64,000 nucleotides of DNA from Opisthorchis felineus (Eukaryota > Platyhelminthes > Trematoda > Opisthorchiida > Opisthorchiidae). Positions 48,773-61,368 of this stretch are shown here, piece by piece (position 1 is the first letter of the stretch; each line of letters opens with the position of its first letter). The position numbers were made by a program, and so were the translations under genes. The stretch is from positions 988,984 to 1,052,983 of the forward strand of contig SJOL01006490.1 of the NCBI GenBank assembly GCA_004794785.1, in the 5' to 3' direction. The notes under the pieces were generated by a model. That model was given only the letters and a program-made list of their open reading frames with translations, was not told where the DNA came from and did not search any database.

Positions 48773-50948
48773 TGAAAAATGATGGTTTATTCATGATTGA
48801 GTCGGATTCAAGAGGACCATAAGTTTACTACATAAACAGACACCACTTTCAGCAGCCAATACGACACTAGGTTTTTTTAATTTGGTGATTGTGTAGACGC
48901 GAAGCGGCGGGGTTTTGCCCGAAGACATTCAGTTACATCTACTAGCACACCAAATGCTGTAGTCCGAAATACGTGGAGTTTAGTGAAAATGCTTCTGGAT
49001 TGACAAATTATTATTGGCATGATCGAACAGTTACTTTCAGTTAGTATATATACATCTTATGTGAATCCTTATTTTCGTACTTTTAGAGATTCTTAAAACA
49101 ATGTACTACTTGGACTCAAAATCGGTTGGGGCTTGTTTATTTCCTCTGTCTTGTTCTACCGTTTTCTCAGTAACACTTGATACGGTTGACCATTGTAATC
49201 TAAGTTTGAACTTCCGCTGAGCGGGGTTCCGGTGGTTCAGTTATATTCCAAAATTGTCTTCCCTCGAGTCATGTATGCTAAGCCTGCTTTTAAAAAAAAA
49301 TCTAAAGGAATTAAAAAACACAACCATTATTATTTTTACTAATGCATCTACATTTAATCCACGGGTATAGAATGGAAGAATCTGTTTGAGCTCCACGTGT
49401 TCCATTTAGCTCCATTTATGTCAAGCTGTTATGATAATTTTCCGAATGAAATAGACGAAACCTTTGACAGTGTTTAGGTAGTATTTTATATAAAACGGAG
49501 GCAAATTTTTAGATTCACCTAAAGGCTGAACCGATCCTTTTAGGGCCATGAGCTGCTCAGTAACATGCTATTATTTGAAGTCAGCAGAGTGTAATGACCA
49601 CTGCAATTATTGCGAAGATTCCAAGCCTAGGGCCCACTATTTTCCTTTACATGGGCCCCGATAAAAAAGGTTAGCCTAGGTTTATGAAGGTGAAGCGTTT
49701 CCGAAGCTAAACGTTCATTGATGACGAATGCGTAATTTCAGTGTCCAAACACTGTAGAAAATGCAATAAACTGAAACCGTCTAAAATCAAGAACTTCGCG
49801 TTGTTGGCAGCTGGTTCAAATGGTCCACTAGTAAGATACTAGTCGTAGACGACTAGCAGACATCGGCGGATACTGGTGGGTTATTTCAATGCAATGTTAG
49901 ACAGGATGAACCTGTTTCCTTTGCTGCGCTCCCAATCGAACATAGAAATTGATTTCGTTCAGCCCAGGACATCAGAAAACATACGTTTTTGTAGAGACAG
50001 TTTGGACCATACCGATTGTCCTTGTCGTCTTTTGATTAGAGTAACGAAACAAACACTAGAGGTAGGAAGATAACTTCTCTAGAACGAATGACCAGAATAA
50101 CATTTTACGGGTTCCAGAAAGCGCAAATGCACATTTGTGCACAACTAAAATTGAAATTGAGGATTGGATTATGCTACAAAAGATAAAATCACGTTCTAAT
50201 CTTTACCGTATTGAAATCCATTTCTCCAAAAGTATACATTTTGTTGACTGTTCAACTCGTAAACTTGTCAACCTTCAATGTAATCTGTGAAGTGAATGTG
50301 TGTGAATAGGTGAGTGTTTTGTTAAGGTAGTGAAAGGACTATCAAGCTTATTTCTTGTTTGATTCCTCCTGTGGAATCAAAAATCTCAGTCTCGTTTTAG
50401 TAGACAACTGCACAGTGTTAATTTCAAATATCATGTTGCAATATTTATTTATTTTGATGATTAGGTAAGTTATTTTATCTTGTTGCATTCCTAAGACGGG
50501 TCTACTTAGAAGTAATCCTACTCCCGATTCAGCAATGAACGTAAAAGCGAGAGCTTTCCTTCAGAGAGCTCGTCTTTGCATAAAACGAGACCATATTTTT
50601 AGGGCATAACACGAATAGGATGCTCGTGTTGACATTTTCCTTCCCAGCGCAAAGTAGACTGGAAACAACGTAGCACGGTCTTAGTTTAAAAAGGCATTTG
50701 CAACCATTCGAACCTCTTAATTTTACCCGTATTCTGTTTTCTTCCACTGTTAATTTTATTGTTATAATCAAGCTATCCGTTCAAAGTTTTGCAATCTCAC
50801 CCTTTTTAAAGAACCAAACATCAGACGTTGTTACCAAAATCTAAAATCATTGTTGTTTATCCAAAATGTCAAAACTTCCAGGGGCACATTTCCTAAATGT
50901 TATTGAGAATGCGCGTAGACGATTGGCTACAGTCCGCGTTATGCTATT

Positions 50949-50974
50949 GTATGATATGATATGTTATGATATAG
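50949..50974. repeat. (TATGA)n-like short tandem repeat
   Basis: TATGATATGATATGTTATGA followed by TATAG, an imperfect five-base repeat. Confidence 0.75.
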
Positions 50975-52919
50975 AATGTTTGGAAAAATTACTGCGTGCG
51001 CAGGGCTTTCATTAAAAAGAGAAACTATGTAACTGAATACCTCTTAATAAATCGCTGTTTTGGAAAATAGGTTCAACCTCTAAACACATTAATACACAAG
51101 AAATTCCGCATAATCCAGTAATGCATGACAGAACATCGACAAATAACTCTCGGTGATTGATCGCTGTTCTTCGTATTGTATAAAATTGGCATGATATTAA
51201 CTGTGAGGAAGTTCAAAGCTCCTACAACTCTGTTGCTTGTGATGGCACTACTGTTGTCAGTACATGCTTATCTCTGGCAGTCAGTACGACAGTTGATTAT
51301 ACTCCATAATTAATTTAATAATTAGCTCACCCACGAATTAAATGAATGGGGAGTTCTCGTAACTCACAGCGGTACGAAGAAAACTATAAATATGCGTACT
51401 ATGGACTGCTGAAACCGAAGACTGCAGCTGCTCAACTGCATGAAATGGAACCGTTTGGCGTCTTCCTCCGTGTTACTACGTTGTACCGATCACGTGCTCT
51501 CATTTGCTGTTAACGCCAGTCAGAAAATTTCGGACCTTATGGGGGGCATTACATGTAACTCCCTCAAATGACCTTATTTCTAATCATGGACAATTTCGAA
51601 TTTAGACTATTAAATCTAACATTGTCTGGCCTACAATTAACTGCCAGGAATAAAGAATTGAATTTTGTTTTTAATTTTGAAAAAGTTTTGCCTGATCGGG
51701 TTGAAGGAAACACTAGTGATGTAAGCGCTAACAACAGAAAATGTTTTGAATAATTGGATGCAGGATACCCGTTCAGCTTTAAAATTCGGTGTCTTCCTGA
51801 TCGAAAAATTAAGTTATTATGGTATAAACTGACAGTACCCTATTCATTCGTTCAATATTCCAAAGGACTACCATATTAAAGACGAAAAACAAGTGATACA
51901 CACTGTTGAAAGACCACCCATTTCTGGAACCGAAGCCCAGTCTAAACTACCTATGTCGTGGGTTGGTGACTCTATGTAAGTAAAGTGTCTCCTTCGACGT
52001 TGTCACCTTGAGGGTCGTAAACGCTACTATCCGTGGTCCTAATAAGAATTCTTTGATGCAGTATAGGATGTATAACGAATATGAGCAATCAGCGTTTTAA
52101 AAGTTGCTCTACTTGTTTAATAAAACCATTCTGATCTGTATGGGTAGGTAGCATCCGTCAAGTTTTGAAGGTTAAAGTCCGATAAGGGTCTCAAATGCGT
52201 AAGTAACTCGAACAACAGAGCACACCGAGTGTTTTGGAGTTGGCACCAATAATGATGGAAATTCTCGAATCGGAGAGAAACAAACAACTCCCAACAAAGC
52301 GTGTATGCAACAGAGATGGTTGCGCCCAAAAAGGATGAAATGTAGTACCGGCTGAATGTTTCTGCTGGGATTAGCATCTCGCTTTTACTTAAAAATGGCT
52401 TATGGAACAAAATCCGATAGAAAATCTTTGACAAGAAGGGCCCATCAACGAAAGTACTAGTTACTGGGAGGAAAAGAGTATGTTGGGGTTACTGTGGCCG
52501 CTAACTAAAAGTGCCCATTTGTAACAAAAGAATAAGTTTTGTATGATAAAATTTCTACTGGCTTATTTTTCATTTGGTAATTTTGTTGGGGAATTAAGTA
52601 AACAGTCAAAACGACAGATCACCTGAGATCATTCTAAAATTAAATTGATGTCTAGTGATTTGCCGCTGTGAGACTAGTTGTATGAAAAACGGACTCATTT
52701 GAAAGCTCATTTAGTGCAATCGGGAGACCGATTGTATTCCAGCTGCATCTCTCACCCATGAGTAGTGTGTCCCACCAAGGAGTAAAACTTATCCATCATG
52801 TTTTAAATGCCTACATAACCCTACATTTGGATTATGTTCAACTGCCCGATGTTCTCAATCCAAAGAGCTACAAAATAAGGCAAAAAGACAAACGTTTACT
52901 CGTCGGTAAGCACATATGT

Positions 52920-53020
52920 TATATATATANAACACTGGTGCTTAATCGCCACATAGCCATGACAATTCCACTGAGATATGTATATGTGTATATATCTGAT
53001 ATATATATATATATATATAC
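52920..53020. repeat. Two (TA)n microsatellite tracts, one with an N
   Basis: TA tracts at 52920-52929 (N at 52930) and about 52976-53019, with GTATATGTGTATATATC between. The apparent ORF 52758-53072 runs through them and is spurious. Confidence 0.9.
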
Positions 53021-54559
53021 TACCATCTTCTCAATAGTGAGAGAAGCCTTCTTCAAAGGACTTCAAGTTTGAAGAGTCATCCTTTAAAATAGAAGTTTAC
53101 TCCTTATACTACTGCAAAACCTCGAAAATTCATCTGCACGGTAAGAAAGAATATGACCTTGTACTACCTCGATTCAAAAATTGTCTGAAAGCAAATGCGA
53201 AATTGAAGCTCACAAACCGATTTGAGCAAATTTAACTCCAGATAAACTCATATGTGTTAAAAATATTCGTGGCAGTTTTTCCCAGCATATCCTACACTGT
53301 CCTTGTGTTAAGAAATTCATGGAGATTTGATGGTCTGGTTGAGTCTATTTGGATTTCTTGTGAGTCCCGACTCCAGTGTTGAGTCAATTTTTTCCTCGTT
53401 AAGGTAAAATTATATCTCTGCATGTGTTCGTCCATTTTAATCACACCAAAAAATCAGGCGCGGATACTTTGGTGCTCTATCAATGGAGTCAACAGCTGTA
53501 AAGTAAGCGTTTTATCGGTGCCGTTCAATAGGTTTAGTTTATCTTATCCGTTACCATGTTTCTCTTACACAGCCTTCTCGAAATGCCGCAGCCACTCAAA
53601 CGAAACGGAAAGGACAAATAAGTACAGTTCGAACATTCGACGTTTTCGTATTTATATTTTCCGATCATTTACCTAGAAGACTATTGGTTTCAAAAAAAGT
53701 CTGAAAAGCAGTCATTTGTTTCATTTACTCACTGAACTGGCAAGCACTTCAATTGTTTCGTACACATGATTCTTTTCATTACACAGTAGTTTTATTCATA
53801 TAAACTGCGAATTTGAGTTTCAAAGTATATAATGTACAGGATTGCTTCGGTATATTCTGGAAGTTATTGTTTGGATGGATGTTGGACGCATGAAGGTTGA
53901 CATCACCACAAGGTACATTATCGTCGCTCTTTTTGAGGGCAACTGACGTTCGAAACTTTGAGGGCCTTGTGCAAGTACTTTCAGCACTTCTGAAATCAAA
54001 GGTCTACGGGCTTCGAAATTTCGATAAAAGAGCTTCAAGTTTACATTTGGGTATAAAATGCCAACCTCTGCCTTAATTTTACATATTCAGGGTCAGCATT
54101 AAAAAACTGCTTCGAAACCTTGGTTATTCCGTTCAGTAACGTTGAATATTGAAAGGAACGTTCTCTATGGAAAGTTAAAACATCGCTAGAATTAGATTAA
54201 CACAAGAAAAGTTTTTTCTGTGCTGAATGCACACGAAAGAAGCATATGATTATTCTTACTTGCAAAGATAAACATATTCAATTTTTAAGGAAGTTACGTC
54301 AATCACGACAGCTGCAACATTACCCCTCTCTGTGAACCTCACCAAGAACTAAGGTGGCTTGGATGAACTTGTGCCCGCAATGGCAACATAGATACTGAGA
54401 TCATTGATGACATACTACTGTCTAGGTCTGGTTTTCAAGAGAGGAGGTAAAACATCAGTTCTTCAAGATGTTCTGACAGCTAGGTGAACAAATCACAAAT
54501 TTAACGGAGTTATCATGATGCGTGTGTGACAACGTAAATGTAATTCTCGACGAAGTCCA

Positions 54560-54810
54560 CTACGCTTGAGGTTACTGAAAACTCTACGATAATTCACAAC
54601 CAGTTTCGCCCTACTTTGAGCCCATCAGGTTGGCGTAGGCCCCGAGTTTACTCCAACCCAACGAAATTCGAGAATAGTACTCATTTGTAAACTGGTTTGG
54701 TTTTGACGAGAAAACCGAGTGAGTCACGTTTGTGATATTTTCAAGCGAATGTGCTATACAAAGGCTGACTCACGCTTAAGTTGGAATGATGTTCGAGATA
54801 TCGCAATACA
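54560..54810 (+). repeat. Composite repeat A-B-C, decayed
   Basis: A is seen in CCAGTTTCGCCCTACTTTGA and CATCAGGTTGGCGTAGGC. B is seen in ACTCATTTGTAAACTGG and GTGAGTCACGTTTGTGATAT. C is seen in TGTTCGAGATATCGCAATAC. Confidence 0.75.
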
Positions 54811-56753
54811 TGGTCTCGACGGAATACACTGCTTTTTTGGATACTTGGTCTATTGTTTCTCGGCCTCCTGAAAGTAGAATTTCAGCGTAGTGACCTTTGG
54901 AATTCATATGGAAATTGCTGGAACATACATTAACTCCACCGGAATCTCTGAGTTCTAGACTCAAGAATTAACTACAGAAACTCCTGTCAAGATAATACTA
55001 ACAGAAGCATGGTTTACAGAGGTGGGCTGTTCGAATGGTTTACAGCGACGTTCTTGACCCGACCTATCTTCTATTTTAGCTGAGTCTACCAAACCCTATC
55101 CTGCGCACTAGGATGCGCTAAACATAATACCCAACCCATCCTATTAATCACGTGTATTCACCACGTCGCCCCAACATTGGCACCTTACTGTTTCTCTTGT
55201 GAGCAGCCCGCTTTTGTCTTGAATCGTTACTAAGCCCATTAGTTTCGTCCATCTTATTTCACCAAAAATCCAGCTAAAGCTGGTTTGACTGCCAAAGGAG
55301 CAATAATCTTCTAGTGCCTGCAGATACTGGAACGGTTTTCTGCAAACGAAGGGATTTCCTAAGACATGCTTCACCTTAAACCATGCTGTGATCGGAAGGT
55401 AATTTTCGGTTTCTAATGCTGCGTCTGTCCAACCAACATAATCCTGACTTCTGATTGTCTTTTAGACACTTCAAAGAAAGTGCTAGTCGATGTCAAATTG
55501 CGCGTAACTGCTCCGTAATTTCACACTTACACGGGAAAACACTAGATGCTTTTTTGGTGCTGGCGCAAAAAGTGGCATCCAGACTGATGACCTCATAATT
55601 TGTGGTGGTCAGGTCAAACATTTCAAGGCAGTTGCATTCGCCTCCTTCAGAACTGAGGTGATCAGTGGTTTGCCAGGCTGCTTTGAACATCCTTCTTTAG
55701 CTATACATCTAATTAAAAAGTTAAAACTCCCAGGATGTACAAATGTTCAGTGTTTTGCCGTAGCGGAGAGTGTGCTTCATTCGGAGCGGTTTTAGACTGT
55801 GTGTTTGATGCCACAGGATCACTTTTATGTCCTGTGGTTGGAGCTAAAAGCCCCATAATCTTTGTTTTGTGGAATAAACCGGGGTTATTTTGGACCGCCA
55901 TTGATGGTAACTGATGCACACCGCTTCTAAATTGTCATCATTTATTACCTAATCTATCTGAATGTACTGGATTGGAATATATTCGCCTGCCCTTGTCTTT
56001 ATTCCAATATGAGTAAACTCTAAATGCTATATTGTATACACATATTTGCCGTTCACAATGATCAAAGTAAACGTAAAGACTGTGCGAAGTTTGGCACATT
56101 CGATAGTTCATTTGACTCCTGGGACTATGCTACAATGGGTTCTGTCATTTCAACCGCCCTGGGAAAGCCCTGTCTCACAGAAATTGATCCACACACAAAT
56201 TAAGCTACCTTAGCAGGTGGGACAAATCAGCAGGACACCTGAAAAATCATGTGAATTTCAGTAAAATTTTCAGGTATTCTTATTAACTTCACTGAAGCCT
56301 ATCAGGTGAACCAGGCTCTGTCCATTTCACTGGACCACTAAAATACTAGTCAGAATGCAGTTAAAACGCGTCACCACGTGGTTGCTCATCCAATCCTTTT
56401 TTCGCGCTTCTCAAACTCCTAGTTGGCCGTGTCTTGTGACAGGTCCGGTCAACTCAGACTGAGTTACTGAGAGTGATCGATGGGATTGCAGTTCGAAATG
56501 ATGTCTAGCAGCAGTGAGTCAGAAATTGGGACTAGCCAACAGATTGAGCCTCTGAGAAGTAAAGCAAACGGAGCGCTTCTGGGCTCTTCAGCGCAAATTG
56601 GTATCATGTACGGGACGAGATCCCAACTGAAAATTCGTGTGAACTGCTTGAGAATATTCTAGCCGTATTCGATGCGAAAGGAGACGGGATGACTGCGCGT
56701 AGAGTGGAAAGGATGCTGCACCAAAAACAGTTACACAGCATCTAATTTTACGC
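54811..56753. other. No gene recognised
   Basis: Three minus-strand frames in a row (55144-55374, 55493-55690, 55713-55919) and higher GC suggest old element DNA. I could not match them to a transposon family. Confidence 0.4.
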
Positions 56754-57094
56754 AATGTACTACTCATAAGGTTGCTGAAAATTCTCCGACAGCCCACGAC
56801 GGGTTCAAGTAGAACATAAAGTGGACGAAAACTCGGGGACTGCGCCTGCCTGATGAGCCCCAAAAAGGGCGAAACCGGTCGTGGGCTGTCGAGGAATCTT
56901 CAGCAACCTTATGAGTAGTACATTACGAATATACATGTAACGCGATATCTCGAATATCGTAGCAACTGAAACATGAGGCGACCTGGTGCAGCCCATTCAG
57001 TTGCCTGGAAACATCACAAACGAGAGATCCAGCTGGGTTCCAGGTGGGTCTCTCGCAAGACCAAATTTGTTTGCAAATGAGTGTATTTCTTGAG
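56754..57094 (-). repeat. Composite repeat B-C-A (minus) with folded-back A end
   Basis: Read on the minus strand the order is B (from 57094), C and A, as in the other copies. A second, inverted A start at 56754-56800 pairs with 56878-56924 (47-base arms, few mismatches), so the A end is a foldback. The minus-strand frames at 56805-57254 are repeat translations. Confidence 0.8.
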
Positions 57095-60000
57095 TTACAC
57101 GGCATCCTTTATACAAAGGGCAAAAGAAGAGGTTGAGAGGAGATGACAACCCCAAAGCACGACCATCACAGCCACCACGAACACCACTAATCACCAGTGC
57201 ACATCCGAAATAATATCTTCGCTTAAATCCTGCTTTATAAGGTAGACAACACAAAGGGAAAGCACCAGGTCCACAAAAATGATATATTGCCCGAGGGGAT
57301 CAGATTGAATGTCCACATAGGAGTTGATCCGTGACCGAAATGTACTTTATCCAGAACAAACTACACCAGTTAAAATGCATCGGAAGAATTATAATTTCAG
57401 TTGTGAAAGAATAACTTAAAAAGCAGGGATGATAAATTCAAGAACAGGAAAGCCAGCTGCACTACTCTTTTTCATGACCCAGTGCTTGGTTCTCATCTTG
57501 AAAAACAAACCACGGGAAGGAGGTCTCAAGCGTTTTCTTTCCAAGCATGTTGTCAACGTGGCACCAGCATGGAATTGGGGAAGCCAGTGAGACCAAAATC
57601 TAGACGAGCTGTTGAATCGCAATGGTCAACCTCCATTATCCTAATGCAGCTGAATATTATTCAAGCGTTGGTCATCAGTTGGAAATGTTTACTAGGAAGC
57701 TTTCCAAAGTAAAACAGAACAAGAAAGTATGTGCTCGCCGGACGAAGCGGTGGGGCTTACACTGTAAAGCCAAAAAACTCATTTAGCTACCGGATCGCTG
57801 TCTTGCTGAGCTGGACTCACAACAATAGTGAGAGCGGATCCTGTGTCCGTCCCGGACAATGCAAAACATTCGGTCAGATGTGTTTCTACTGGAGTCATTT
57901 TGGGTAGCAGCAAAAGTGTAGAGAGAACGCGTACATTGCCCTATCATTGTTAAAGCCCACCAGTTAACTGACAATACAACAATAAAACAGCCACATGATC
58001 ACACAAGCTTCCAGATTGACGGTTGGGCGGTTGGATGGGTCGTTAATTAAGTTCGCCCACCGGGTCCTAAGACTGACAAGTATATACAAAGGGGATGTTG
58101 AATAAATGTAAGGGGATCATTGTTTATAAGCGAGATTATCAACCATGAGTGTAGGGAAGGCGTGCTCGCAACTATGGGCCTTGGGACATTCAGGGTGTGA
58201 CTTAAGGCTATTTGACTGTGCTTATTCTAGACTCATCAGTGGCCTTTGAGTTTGAAGTTGTTACCTAGAAAAATTTACTTATCACTTAAAAAAGATCGTC
58301 CCAGCTGTCCGATTAAAGGCCAGAACCTGGTACTTATAGTTGGTAGACCTGTGACATGCACCAGAGTGACATCACACGTTGCTCTGCGAGGATTATATGA
58401 GGTCATATTTTCATACACGCTCATTGCAACAGCGGATGAGGACATTGGATAGCCGACTTACCCCGCATCTAAACTGGCATCACATATCATTATGAAATAC
58501 ATTCCTTGATTATTGGTGATATCAACTGATAACTGCGCCTGTCAACATACCTCAAGACGTCCGAATTGATTAGAAGGCTCCTTCTATCACATGAAGCGGG
58601 TTTTCATAGATGATTCGATGGCTTAAACACACCTTTCCTATGTCTAACCAGGTACTACCTGAATTCTAAATAGTTACGCATAGACAATTAGGTTTCTAGA
58701 TCTTTTACTTCCTGCACCGTTTTGCACAGTGTATGCTCACTTACGTAAACAAACATGCAACACTCAAACCATTATTATGTGTCACAGTTACTGTATGAAA
58801 ACATAGCTAAACTCATCATTGTTTAATCAGTTGACTGATAAAACAACGAGGAGTTTAGACTTAGTTTAGTTTAAAGTTGTCTTTCAAAATTCGCACACTG
58901 AACTGCCGAGAGAACACGCTTTAAAAGAACCACAAGCTCCACAGAAATAGGCAAATTATCGGGTAGGCAGAAATGGATCTTCAAATATCTCAATGATTTG
59001 CACATACAATCGCCTCTTCCAGGGCGCCGACAGTGAACTTATCGTGCAATATACCTATCAAGCGGATGAGTAATAGATGTGATGCTCAGGCTCCTGCATG
59101 CAGCGTTCCTTGAATGCTACAGGGGTGTAATTTTGTATCACCCATCGTCCACACCTCAACAGGACTGTGTACGGTAATCTTCCTCATCCACAACTAGCAG
59201 CAAATACAACGTAAAAGGCTATAATCCCAACAGACTGATGAAACAAGTAATTTCACCAAAAACAGACTTAGATTATGATTTGATTCCAGCATGAAGATGC
59301 CGTTTGGCCAGCTGATTTCATGTCCGTATGTTCGCAAGATTGAACCTGAGCTACAAGTTAAGATTGCACCGTTTCCTTCTTGAGCCCTCAGCTGCACTTT
59401 TTGAGAAGGTCAAACACGTTAGCCCAGACGTCGATCAGTGAGACCAAGTATATTAACGTTGTGTGTGATTTCACCATAGTTCTACAAATAGCAGTCCAAT
59501 AGAACGGCCTGTTTTGTTCTTACCAACTTTTCAATTGGTGAGAGCGGTTTTAAGACGGGCTTGTCCGATTTTTCATCTAAGTAATTATCATCATCGCGGA
59601 GGATTATTATCAACCCTTGAAAGCGAAGTCATATTCATGCCATATGGTAGACACGGTTACTCTGCGTGATAGAGTCGCGTATCTCTTGCTTGTTTTCAAA
59701 CAGCACAAGCAATACTGAATATATTCTAAACGCTGCTGGAGGCAACCCATTTAAAGGCTGCGGATAGTCTAGCCAAATCTGATAAACTGCGACCTGCTCA
59801 GTTGAGTGGTTGTTGCGGTACCTGCAAACGTTCTTGGACTTCAAACACATTCGTTTGAAAGTTGTTCGTAATTTTCCAACAAAAAGTTTGCAGTTACCAA
59901 GCGGTCCACCAAGTGCTTCACGATATCAGGCTACTCACTGTTGCGGCCAGATAAATTACATCTATTTATCATAGGTCCACCTTTTGAGGTGCAGCTAATA

Positions 60001-60922
60001 AATAAAGTGGCCTGGGCTTGCGCTGCAACTAAATAACCTCATCCAACAAATCGAGACCCGTTAGATTACCGAACCAAGCTGGTGGTGCCGTGTACCAAAC
60101 CAACTCTTTGACGCTACCAGGTACGGTCACAAAACTATCGATTCATTTTCTAATGCATTCCGGAATTAGGAGCTAACTCACAGAACCGTCGCTCTAACGC
60201 CCCCATGTGGACTTTGGAGGACGCGTAATCCAAAGGATCCTAATAGAGCAGAGTACTTTGAAAGTTCCGTTCAACAAAACAATGCATTTTGTCTATTCAC
60301 AACTTTATGGAACCCAAGCAAATGAATGTAAGTACAAAACCGTAAGATTTATCACTCAGAAAAGGGGGAAAGACCGAGAGGACATAAGAGTCAAAAGACA
60401 TCTGATATGTCTCACATAACGTGGCCAAAAGTCTCAATCAGAGGGGAACATTTTGACTAGCTAGCCCACAATGTAGAGCAGGTGGGTAGGTAGAAAGGAT
60501 AGAGCAGCTGTTTGGCAGGACGGCATAGACATACGGATAGAAAGTGCGCATAAGTAAGAAAGGAGCACGGGTAAACAAGCATAAGCGCCAATGCAAACAA
60601 CAGTGGGGAAATATGCAGTAGAACACGCGTAAACCGATGGAGGCTAGCCAGTAAATGGTAGGAGGCGACTTAGATTGAAGGACAGGGAAAATCGCGATTT
60701 TTACTACGTACCAATACGTTTGCCATCTATTCCCATCCTTTAAACTGTGATCGGGAAACCACGATGTAATGACGAAAAGCGACCGGTCAATCTGCCTGCA
60801 CTATAGCATCAACCGTACCACATAAGTACGCTATTTTGTCTCTACAGACGTTCACCTGGGTAAATGGGCAGTTGCCGGCAGTGAGATATAGAAATTTTCA
60901 ACTGAGATTTCGTCGCTTACTT
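57095..60922. other. No gene recognised
   Basis: Short frames only, up to 85 codons. No splice-flanked exon or known repeat module was found. Confidence 0.5.
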
Positions 60923-61082
60923 AAGGCCAATCTATGTTGAAAAGCTGTTTCATCCTCACTGTGAATCATCAGCAGTGTGCATCTCGCGAAACTCCATAGA
61001 GTTTTAAACCCGAGACCTCCCGGCTGGTAGTTTGAACACTTGACCGCCCTGCCACAATCAGCTGATCGGCAATGTGAATAAC
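60923..61082 (-). repeat. SINE family S, left arm of an inverted pair
   Basis: Minus-strand copy: CCGGGAGGTCTCGGGTTTAA in the box B region, then CTGATGATTCACAGTGAGG and GATGAAACAGCTTTTCAAC. It faces the + copy at 61186 across a 27-base palindrome. Confidence 0.7.
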
Positions 61083-61113
61083 TGGCACTTAGGATGTACA
61101 GTGGACGCGTGAC

Positions 61114-61140
61114 CACGTGACCACGTCACGTGGTCACGTG
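61114..61140. repeat. 27-base perfect palindrome
   Basis: CACGTGACCACGT, then C, then ACGTGGTCACGTG. The two 13-base arms are exact reverse complements around one central base. It sits between two opposed SINE S copies. Confidence 0.9.
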
Positions 61141-61185
61141 AGTGGATGATGAGTAGCATCATAACTCGGCTAAATTCGAGTTACT

Positions 61186-61368
61186 CACACTGCTGATCAG
61201 ACAGTCGTGGTCAATTGTTCAAGCAACTAGCCAGAAGGTCGCGGGTTCGAAACTTTCTGGACTTTCATGAAATATGCACTGCCGATGGTTCCCAATAAGG
61301 ACTAAACTGTCGTACAGCGCTTGTCAGCATCTCAGCATAGGTTAGATTCAATTACAGAATGAAATCTT
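61186..61368 (+). repeat. SINE family S, right arm of an inverted pair
   Basis: The best-preserved copy: CACACTGCTGATCAGACAG, then AAGGTCGCGGGTTCGAAAC with an intact box B, then ATGGTTCCCAATAAGGAC, CTGTCGTACAGCGCTTG and an ATTACAGAATGAAATC end. Confidence 0.75.

Larger units (their letters stand above)
48690..54559. other. No gene recognised
   Basis: Downstream of the aquaporin gene. Contains two microsatellites and short frames only. A small exact hairpin, CTAGTCGT-AG-ACGACTAG, lies at 49839-49856. Confidence 0.5.

Noticed and set aside
52758..53072. 104-codon + strand frame
   Set aside because: Runs through TA microsatellites and an N. The IYIYI tail is repeat translation.
56805..57254. 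Overlapping minus-strand frames
   Set aside because: The same peptide ([17 protein letters not shown]) appears at 4.8 kb, because both come from module A.
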